Below are positions 56,396-64,000 of a stretch of DNA of 64,000 bases, piece after piece. A model generated the notes under the pieces. That model searched no databases and was not told the DNA's origin. It saw only the letters and a program-made list of their open reading frames with translations. Both the position numbers and the translations under genes were made by a program. Each line of letters starts with the position of its first letter. The first letter of the stretch is position 1. Origin of the DNA: Fagopyrum homotropicum (lineage: Eukaryota > Streptophyta > Magnoliopsida > Caryophyllales > Polygonaceae); contig BSWB01000006.1 of NCBI GenBank assembly GCA_033239125.1, forward strand, positions 113,382,242 to 113,446,241, in the 5' to 3' direction.

Positions 56396-57727
56396 CCTCC
56401 CATCTCTTTTTTTGTGATTGTTATAACTTTTTGATTTTGTTTTGTGTTGAGACAACCGTTTTGGGTTGTACATGTGATGCTTGATTTTGGAGTAATCAGT
56501 GTTGCTGGAACTCATTGGAGTTGTTAATTTTTAATCCTCAGTGAAAACTCCACCTTGATTATATATTTGTATAGGTGGTGATGGAAGACTTAACACAAAT
56601 AAAGTGGTTTTTATACTAACAAAATATCGATTGCATATCTACTTGATGTGTTTTGGTGTTTGTCTAGAATTTATGCAGGCTTTGGAAAGCATTTCAAGGA
56701 ACAAACCGAGGCCTTGAAATCGGATACAAGGAACTGACGAAGAGTTTGAAGAGATTCAACACGGAGGCCTTGAAAGCCATTTCAAGGGATCAAAATCCAA
56801 AGCCTTGAAGTCGAAACAAAGCGGCTGGAAGGATTTCAAAACCCTAACAACCAAATCTATCAAGCATCAAAGAAGATCTTCCAAGGAGATATGCCCAACA
56901 AGAAGATACGCTCAAAGAAGATCTTAAATGACCACGCTCAAAGAAGATCTTAAACGGCCAAGTGGATTCGATTCAAAAACAGGATCTCACAGAGATGCTC
57001 AACCAAGAGCACAAGATCCCTCCTCAATGGATTTTGAATATCTTCACAACAAGATATGAAGATCTCGATCAAAAGACAAAGATCTTAAAAAAGTATGAGA
57101 AGATTACGGACAAGAAGGATGAACGTGCTTTAAGGAGATGAAGACGATAGAAGATCTAGAACGGCTATCTCATCTCAACCAAGAAGCGTTTTCCATGGAG
57201 AAGAAGAACCATCTTCAACGGTCATCTTCCCAACGGCTAGAAGACCTCTCCATCGAAGACTATAAATGAAGATGTCGATTGAAGAAGAAAAATACAAGCT
57301 TACAAGGAAACATTCAAAGTCTTCAAGCGATCCAAAATATCTTCATTCGATCAAACAAGTTTTTCTTTCTCTCTTTTACAAAAAGCTTTATCCCCTAAAG
57401 AGAGATAAAACTCGAGAGCTCAATTAGAATATCTAAAGAGTGTTATACTAGAGTGAGTGTTACTCTGCAAAGTAACTAGGCTTAAGCATGTCCACGGGTC
57501 GGACCCGTCGGGTCGACGGGTCCGGGGAGGGTGACCCGGACCCGGTCCCGTGTATGTGGCCGACCCGCCGGGTCACGGGTCAGACCTGGCGGGTCGGCCA
57601 CCTCACTATTAAAAAAAAAATAAAATTAATAATGGAAATAAAGTTAAAAAAATAAGAAAATAAATAGAAGAGAAAAATTGGACTTAAAATTAAAAAAGAA
57701 GAAGAAAATAAACTAATAAAAAATAGG

Positions 57728-57868
57728 ACTTAAACTTAAAAAAGAACAAAATAAACTAATAAAAAGAGGATTTAAACTTAAAAAAATTGGACTTAAAGTT
57801 TAAGTCCAATTTTTTTAAGTTTAAGTCCTCTTTTTATTAGTTTATTTTCTTCTTTTTTAAGTTTAAGT
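57728..57868. repeat. 70-bp near-perfect inverted repeat with 1-base spacer
   Basis: Arms 57728-57797 and 57799-57868 pair with about two mismatches around a single G at 57798. The left arm is also the last copy of a short direct repeat of GGACTTAAANTTAAAAAAGAA units (from 57669). It lies in the 3' non-coding part of the hAT, beyond the transposase stop. Confidence 0.9.
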
Positions 57869-58005
57869 CTTAAACTTTAAAAAAAAAAGAGGGAAGAATT
57901 GGGCTTGAACCGGAATCCCGGTTGCATACGTATCCTCTCGGGGAGGAGGAATCAAAACCCACGTAGTTCTCTTACCTTTGTTTATATCCCCGATTGACCC
58001 TGACC

Positions 58006-60199
58006 TTAGTCGGACTCTCCCACCGATACATCCGATGGTGTTTGTTTTCGCTCGTCGTCATCTTCGTCGCCTTCCTCCGCCGAGAGGTTTTTCTTTTGTA
58101 TTCGCATTTCCGCTTTCCTCCAATCGGCTAGGAGGACTTGTGCCTCCAATGTCTCGGGCAACATGTTTGATCTCGTCGGATCGAGCACCTTTCCACTCCG
58201 GCTAAAGGTTTGCTCAACCGGTACCGTTGAGGCGGGAACGTCGAGAATTTGTGCCGCGATCCTTGAGAGGGTAGGGAACCTCATTCTCTCCGGTCGGCTC
58301 CACCATTCTAATATGTTGAAATCCTCCTCTTCTTCATCATTGACAAACTCAAAAGAAATAGTTAGATATTCGTCGAGTTTCGAGTTGGAACTTGACGTGG
58401 TTTTTGCCCTTTTCGGGCCAAACAAATCTCTAGCAATTGATTTAAATTTAGATGAACTTGAAGATGAAGGACGAGGAGGGGGTTGAGAAGATTGACCTCG
58501 ATCGGAAACACGATATTGAACCAATAATTCATCAAATAATTTTCTAACATTAGCAATTATGGTAGAAACATGACAATCGGGATGTTGTTCTAAACCTAAA
58601 AATTCATAATAACTTTCTAAAAATTGTTTTAGACCATCCATTTTACGTCTTGGGTCTAACACAAATGCAACAAGAAAAACATCGGGAATGGTTGTATAAT
58701 AATCTAACCATATAGTTCGCATTGTACGTATAGCTTGTGAAATATTTTCAATTAAAAGACCTTATTGAATTGCAAATGCAATATTAATTGCTACATAACA
58801 AAATATGTTTGAAGTTGGTGTATAAACATAACTAAAATTGTTAGTAGCATCATAAAAATATTTAAAAACCTCCATTACATCTTTTGCTAAAATCCAAGAT
58901 TTACCGAAAATAAAATAACCGTCAATATGTTGTGCGGCAAAACCACTTAAAAGTTCTCGATATTCATATGATTCGTAAATCATTTTGTAAGTAGAGTTCC
59001 ATCTTGTACAAACATCTTTTGGAAATTTTTTTAGGATAAACGTTATTTTGTTTACAATATGCATACCATTTAGTACGTACACTTTTTTTAGACCAAAGTT
59101 CATTAAGAATATTTCGAATAGGTTGTACTAAATGTCCAACGTATGCTAAACCGTCTTGAACACAAAAGTTTAAAATATGAGCGGCACACCTAATGTGAAA
59201 AAATTTACCTCCAATCGTCGGCTTACAATAGTTGGTTAAATCTCAAATGGAAGCCGTGTTAGCGGAGGCGTTGTCAAAACCGATTGAAAAAACTCGTGAA
59301 ACTAATCTATATTCTTCCAAAACATTTGCAATCAAACGGGCAATGTTTTGGGCGGTGTGTTGTTCGTTGAAAACTCGTAATGCTAAAACTCTTTTGTTTA
59401 AAATTCAAAATTTATCAACAAAATGACAAGTAATACCCATATTTGAATTTTTTTGAAAACCGTCGGTCCAAATATCACTACAAATAGAAACTTGAATATC
59501 ACCGTTGTCCATAAAATATTTAATCAATTCTTCTTTACGAATTTTATATTTATGCATCATTTTTCTTTTAGCGGTTTGGCGAAAAATCGGTTTATATGCA
59601 GGTTGAGCATGATTTTGCATCCAATCATTAAAACCAACATTTTGTGCAAAACTAAATGCTAAATAATCTATGGCCAACATTTCCGAAAATGCATCCATAG
59701 AAGAAGAATGATCATATGTAAATAGAGAAGGAGGTTGGTTAGAAGTAGATGCGTACCCGGTAAGTTGTGTTTGCCCTCGTGCTAATCCCATTTTTTCGGG
59801 ATGCTTGTTCCGGATATGCCTCTTGTAGTTCCCGTAGCCTTCTCCCTTTTTATGCTTGTATTGTGCCGCACAAAAATTGCATTTGGCATAGTAAACTCCG
59901 TTGACATCGGGAGCACCTTTTTTAAACCAAAATCGGAAGACCGCCGCCGTTAGTTGAGTGTTGTTCAACGGCGGCTCCTCCGGCTCCTCCGTGAATTCGG
60001 TCTCGGATCCTTGGGTGTTGGGGAAAGTAGGTGATTCCGTGATATCCTCCTCCTCGAAGATCTCGTGATCTCCACTTAATAAGTCTCACCTTAAATCCGA
60101 ACCGGTTGGAGGACCGCTAACGGAATGCCGTCCTCGGGTAAAACCTTCGCCGGATGAAGGACCGGCACCGCTAACGGAACGTCTTCCTCGGCTAGACAT
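58006..60199 (-). pseudogene. hAT transposase (BED zinc finger, hAT dimerisation domain), mutated
   Basis: The reading frame starts at the ATG at 60199 (MSSRGRRSVSG), passes an acidic stretch, then a BED zinc finger near 59940-59800 (FWFKKGAPDVNGVYYAKCNF, C-x2-C ... HIRNKH). The catalytic-domain text follows (ICSDIWTDGFQKNSNMGITC at about 59480-59420; FPKDVCTRWNSTYKMIYESY at about 59030) and the C-terminal dimerisation domain (EWWSRPERMRFPTLSRIAAQ, VPASTVPVEQTFSRSGKVLD at about 58300-58150). About 730 codons, full length for RICESLEEPER/Ac-like transposases. Breaks are stops near 60090, 59405, 59240 and 58760 and a frameshift near 59035. It cuts and pastes the element when intact. This copy should be inactive. 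Confidence 0.92.
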
Positions 60200-61056
60200 T
60201 TTTTTTTGAATAATAGAATTAGAATGTAGTAGTAAGAGTGGTAAAATGAAAAATACGAGAATGAGAATATGAGATTGGAGAGTAATTGAATGTAAGAGTT
60301 GAAAATTATGGAGAGATTGAGAGAGTGAATAGATGATTGAATGAGAATTGGTGTGAGATTAATTGAATTGGGTATGGGGTATTTATAGAATTGTTTTTGG
60401 TTTAGATTTATTAAAGTATATTGTTTTTTTTTAATCAAAATAGCCGTTGGGAATTTTTTTTTTTTTGAATTTGTGACCGTTACGGGTCGACCCGGCAGGT
60501 CACGGGTAAGGATCTGACGACCCTTACCCGTACCCGCGACCCGGGGGAACCCGGACCCGCCGGGTCGGCGACCCGCCGGGTCATGGGTGACCCGTGGACA
60601 TGCTTAACTAGGCTATTATAACAAGGTGAAGAGTTGGAGCTAGATCGTAGCGTTGACTACAGTGAGAGAAGAAGGGGATTCCTTCTAGTTTGTATTTAGG
60701 ACTCTTTGAAGCTGATAATAGATAGTTAAATCCTACGAATATACCCTAGGACGGAGAGTAGGCTATTTAGAGCCGAACTTCGTAAACATATCCTCGTGTC
60801 GATCTTGTACATTCCGCACTGTATCTTGCTTTATTGTGACTAACTTTGTTTTGCAGGTTTACAAAGTCAAGGACCTTGAAATTAGTTTCAAAGCCCTTGA
60901 AAACAAAGTGTGTCACTAAGAGCTCAAATCGACATAAAGGCCTTTGAAATTAGTTTAAAAGCCTTGCGATAGGTTTTTGCGAAAAGTTCCCATACTCTAT
61001 TCAACTCCCCTTCTAGAGTATCTTTATCCTTTATATTCACCTAACGGTTCTTCAAT

Positions 61057-61068
61057 TGGTATCAGAGC
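61057..61068 (+). other. Primer-binding site of the Copia element
   Basis: TGGTATCAGAGC, complementary to plant initiator tRNA-Met, two bases after the LTR end. Confidence 0.9.
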
Positions 61069-61109
61069 TAGACTCTCGTATATTGATTTAACCATCAGTG
61101 AGACTAATC

Positions 61110-62500
61110 ATGAATCCTGTAGGTGATGGAGAATTTGCTCAAGGAAGATCCTCATCTCGACCACCACTTTTCTGTGGCAACAACTTTGCCCATTGGAGAG
61201 CACTCATGTGCATGTTCATTATTGATCAGGACATGGAACTATGGAGCATAATTCATAATGGACCCGAAGTCCCAACTACCACAGTTGAAGGTGTCCAAGT
61301 CCCAAAGAAGGAAGCTGACTTCACACAAGCTGACTTGGACAGTGTGTCAAAGAACTACAAAGCTATGAACTTGCTCTATTGTGAATTAGATACAAATGAA
61401 TTCAACCGCATCTCATCATGCAAGAATGCAAAGGAAATATGGGACAAACTCGTTGTCACATACGAAGGAACAAGTCAAGTCAAGGAAACAAAGATTAGCA
61501 TCTTCCTTAGACAGTATGAGCTATTCAAGATGAACCCAAATCCAAATGAACCAGTCAAAGAAATGTTCAAAAGATTTAGTGAGATTGTGAATAACCTGGA
61601 CTCACTTGGAAAGGTCTTCACAAACAAAAAAAAAGTTAGGATGGTTCTAAGGAGCTTACCTAAAGCTAAGTGGGGACCAAAAATGACTTCCATCGAAGAA
61701 GCACAAAATCTCTCAACTCTTCCTCTTGACGACCTCCTTGGAAAACTCATCACACATGAAATGGTTCTTGGTGAAGAAGATGGAGAGCTCCCATCCAACA
61801 CAAAGAATATAACATTAAGATCAAAAAAGGATGAGTAACAATCTGAAGAGGAAGATATTGATGATGACGATGACGAAGATGCAATTGCCATGATCTCTAA
61901 GGGTCTCGCGAGAAATCTCAAAATAAAGAAATAGTTTGTAAACAATAGAGAATATCTGCGAATATCAAGACCTCGAGGTAAGTTTTCTAACTCTAAAAAG
62001 AAAACTAAAGTTCTAACTTGTTTTAAATGTGGTGAAACAGATCATCTCGTTAAGGACTGCCCACAAAAGAAGAGGACCAACTTTAAGAAGAATGATTGAA
62101 AGAAGATAGCTATGGTAGCTTCATGAAGTGATTCAGATTCCTCAAATGAATAAGAAGACGAAAAGGAACAAGAAAACCTCTGTCTTATGGCCGATCATGA
62201 AGAAGATTCAAATCTCTACATTGATAATGTGGTAAGTACCATCATGGCCCAACCTGAATCTGATCTCACACAATTTCTGAAAGATATTATCATATGTGAT
62301 AAAGAAAATAGAGTAAGGATAAATTCCTTGCAAGAAAAGCTTCTCAAACAAGAGAAAAGGTTAAGTGATATGTCTTTGGAGATTGAAAATCTTAACACCG
62401 AAAAGTTAGACCTTGATATCAATATCAAGGCCTTGGAATCTGAAAATGCGAAAGCTAACCTTGAAAGGATGATGGGTGAGCAACAATCTTCCCTTTAACA
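61110..62500 (+). pseudogene. Sirevirus-like gag
   Basis: The true ATG is at 61110 (MNPVGDGEFAQGRSSSRPPL). Gag blocks follow: CGNNFAHWRALMCMFIIDQD, NLLYCELDTNEFNRISSCKN, AKEIWDKLVVTYEG, EMFKRFSEIVNNLDSLGKVF and LPLDDLLGKLITHEM. A stop at 61836 precedes an acidic stretch, another stop follows near 61932, then a zinc knuckle near 62019-62060 (CFKCGETDHLVKDC). Further stops occur near 62098 and 62124. A coiled-coil-like segment (62300-62480) then follows. Gag forms the particle and binds RNA. The same domain order is seen in the deleted element at 27827. Confidence 0.88.
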
Positions 62501-62518
62501 AAAACGGTATAGGATATC

Positions 62519-63140
62519 ATGCCAATTTACCTAGAAAAACAACTACCACTTTTGTCAAGGCCCACATGTTTTTACTGTTGTAAAAAGGGTCATGTCAAAT
62601 CTACATGTCCATATAGAAGAAATGATCCTTACATCATTAGAAACACCTATCCTCTATGTTTAAGGAAACATATTAAGCAAATATGGGTTCCTAAAGGTAC
62701 TAGGCCACCAAACATGATTGAGCCTGAATATGGACCAAAATATGCCATTTGGTCGACCCGAAAAGGTTGATGTTTTCTGTTTTGCAGGATATCACCAAGG
62801 TAAAGGAGCATAAAATGGATATTAGATGGTGGTTGCTCAAGACATATGAGTGGAAAAAGCTCACTGTTCTAGCAATCATCTGGAACCATTATGCTTGGTG
62901 ATAAAGGAAAGTGTGATATTATTGGCATTGGTAAAATTTTTTATAATTCATCTAACTACATTGATGATGTATATCTTGTTGACGGTTTGAAGTGTAACTT
63001 ACTTAGCATCTGTCAAATTTGTGATAAAGGCAACAAGGTAATGTTTGATTCGGAAGAATGTGAAGTTCTAAACAAGACGTCGGGTGACATTGTGCTTACT
63101 GCTCCTAGATGTAACAATGTTTATTCTATGAGTACTAACT
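62519..63140 (+). pseudogene. Second zinc knuckle and aspartic protease
   Basis: 62519-62770 carries a second knuckle, CFYCCKKGHVKSTCPYRR, and LRKHIKQIWVPKGTRPPN. After a stop the protease begins near 62812 with KWILDGGCSRHMSG and continues as GDKGKCDIIGIGKIFY and VYLVDGLKCNLLSICQICDK. Related Copia proteases have LDSGCSRHMTG. Here the catalytic DSG has become DGG. Stops near 62769 and 62862 break the frame. Confidence 0.82.
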
Positions 63141-63149
63141 AAGTTTGAG

Positions 63150-64000
63150 GAACTAAGCTAAAGTGTCTCAAGGCCTTGACTGGTGATCCAAGGCTTTAGC
63201 ATAGAAGACTTGGTCACGTAAGCATACATACAATGCAGAAGTTACTTTCAAAGGATTTGGTACGTGGCTTGCCAAACCTAAACTTCAAGGTAGATGAACT
63301 ATGTAAAGCTTGTACACAAGGTAAACAAACAAGAGGTTCATTCAAATCAAAGAAGGTTGTAAGTTCTTCTCGACCCATTGAACTTTTACATATGGATCTT
63401 TGTGGACCTATGTGTGTCAAATCTCCCAAAGGTAAAAAGTACATCCTTGTTATTGTGGATGATTTTTCTCGTTTTACATGGATATCATTCTTACGGAAAA
63501 AATCTGAAGTATTGTTTGAGTTTTCAAAATTGTGTACGTAGTTGCAAACTTTGAAAAACTTACCAATCGTTTCTATAAGAAGTGATCATGGTAGAAAATT
63601 TGATCAACTAAAGTTTGATTTATTTTGTGCAAAATATGCTATTTCACATAGCTTTTCAGCTCCTAGAACTCTTCAACAAAACGGGGTTGTGGAACATAAA
63701 AATCACAGCCTCGATGATATGTCTAGGACTATGCTTTTAGAAAACAGTTTGCCAAAAAGTTTTTGAGCTGAAGCAGTGAACACTACTAACTACATCTTGA
63801 ATAAATGTTTAATTCGCCCTATTCTAAAAAATACTCCTTGTGAACTTTTTAAGGGTAGAAAACCTAATATTTCCTATTTTAAACCTTTTGGATGTACATG
63901 CTTTGTCCATAACAATGACAAAGATAACCTTGGTAAATTTAATGCTCGTAGTGATGAAGCAGTATTCATTGGATATGCTTCATATAGCAAAGCTTATTGA
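63150..64000 (+). pseudogene. Pre-integrase and integrase core, cut by the window end
   Basis: The HHCC zinc site is visible in RRLGHVSIHTMQKLLSKDLV ... CKACTQGKQ (63200-63330). The DDE core follows: HMDLCGPMCVKSPKGKKYIL (first Asp), VSIRSDHGRKFDQLKFDLFC (second Asp) and QQNGVVEHKNHSLDDMSRTM (Glu, 63670-63735). Then come NYILNKCLIRPILKNTPCEL and GRKPNISYFKPFGC. In-frame stops occur after KLCT (63539) and after LPKSF (63764). All three catalytic residues are kept. Confidence 0.88.

Larger units (their letters stand above)
57483..60606 (-). mobile_element. Complete hAT transposon, 3124 bp, with 8-bp target duplication
   Basis: The terminal inverted repeats TAAGCATGTCCACGGGTC are perfect over 18 bp (57483-57500 and 60589-60606). 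The direct repeat ACTAGGCT flanks the element (57475-57482 and 60607-60614). Subterminal regions are packed with GACCCG / CGGGTC boxes (57500-57600, 60480-60590), probably transposase sites. The transposase gene is on the minus strand. An 8-bp duplication is diagnostic of hAT. Confidence 0.97.
56542..61054 (+). repeat. 5' LTR, split by a hAT element
   Basis: LTR text runs 56542-57482 and resumes after the hAT and its target duplication at 60615-61054. It has many AGGCCTTGA / AAGCCATTTCAAGG boxes, similar to those in the LTR at 26784. Confidence 0.8.
56542..64000 (+). mobile_element. Sirevirus-like Copia element, continues past the window
   Basis: The 5' LTR starts TGAAAACTCC at 56542 (its relative at 26784 starts TGATAACTCC) and ends GGTTCTTCA at 61054. 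A perfect TGGTATCAGAGC primer site follows at 61057-61068. Inside come gag with two zinc knuckles, protease, pre-integrase and integrase, reaching KPFGCTCFVHNNDKDNLGKF at the window end. RT and the 3' LTR should lie beyond 64000. Frames are broken by several stops. Excluding the nested hAT the LTR is about 1.38 kb, long as in Sireviruses. Confidence 0.88.

Overview
This is a transposon-dense nuclear segment from a flowering plant, probably a eudicot. The evidence is a spliced plant MLO gene and several plant transposon families: Copia, RTE-type LINE, hAT, CACTA and MULE, plus a DUF1985/ULP1-type transposon gene. The species was not identified. Composition is AT-rich with long (TA)n runs. The only host gene that looks intact is the MLO gene at 9578-12721 (minus strand). 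Everything else recognised is mobile DNA, decayed copies of it, or fragments of host genes.

Layout. 0.8-3.9 kb holds a broken Copia element on the minus strand whose gag part lies inverted. 4.2-6.4 kb is a 5'-truncated RTE-type LINE (minus) with a TAA-repeat tail. 7.4-8.6 kb is a candidate non-autonomous DNA transposon with imperfect inverted ends. 9.6-12.7 kb is the 14-exon MLO gene. 13.2-17.1 kb is AT-rich and carries a SINE-like insertion with a 15-bp target duplication, a candidate MITE, and a 0.5-kb inverted-repeat element built around eight 25-bp palindromic modules. 17.65-21.2 kb is a second, mosaic Copia relic (minus).

A dispersed duplication links 23.9-26.8 + 36.6-37.1 kb (copy A) to 49.5-52.1 kb (copy B). 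Copy A is split by a 9.8-kb Sirevirus-like Copia element (26784-36583) with a 5-bp target duplication. Copy B preserves the unoccupied site. That element has lost its pol region, and its 3' LTR is itself interrupted by 5.8 kb of further repeats (29886-35714).

39.3-45.1 kb is a decayed multi-exon DUF1985 + ULP1-protease gene of transposon type. Its introns are full of a TTCTGGTATG motif, and one holds a 666-bp MULE with a 9-bp target duplication. Directly beyond it, convergent on the minus strand, is a CACTA TNP2 transposase (45.7-47.6 kb), with a CACTA-like terminus at 48204.

52.5-56.4 kb collects fragments of at least three unrelated host genes: an MTP-type zinc transporter tail (its end amplified about 5 times in tandem), an MTR4/HEN2-type RNA helicase, and an aldo-keto reductase. 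From 56.5 kb to the window end runs another Sirevirus-like Copia element. Its 5' LTR contains a complete 3124-bp hAT element (18-bp perfect TIRs, 8-bp target duplication) with a mutated transposase gene. The sequence therefore reads as layered insertions whose relative order can be partly worked out from target-site duplications and the A/B duplication.
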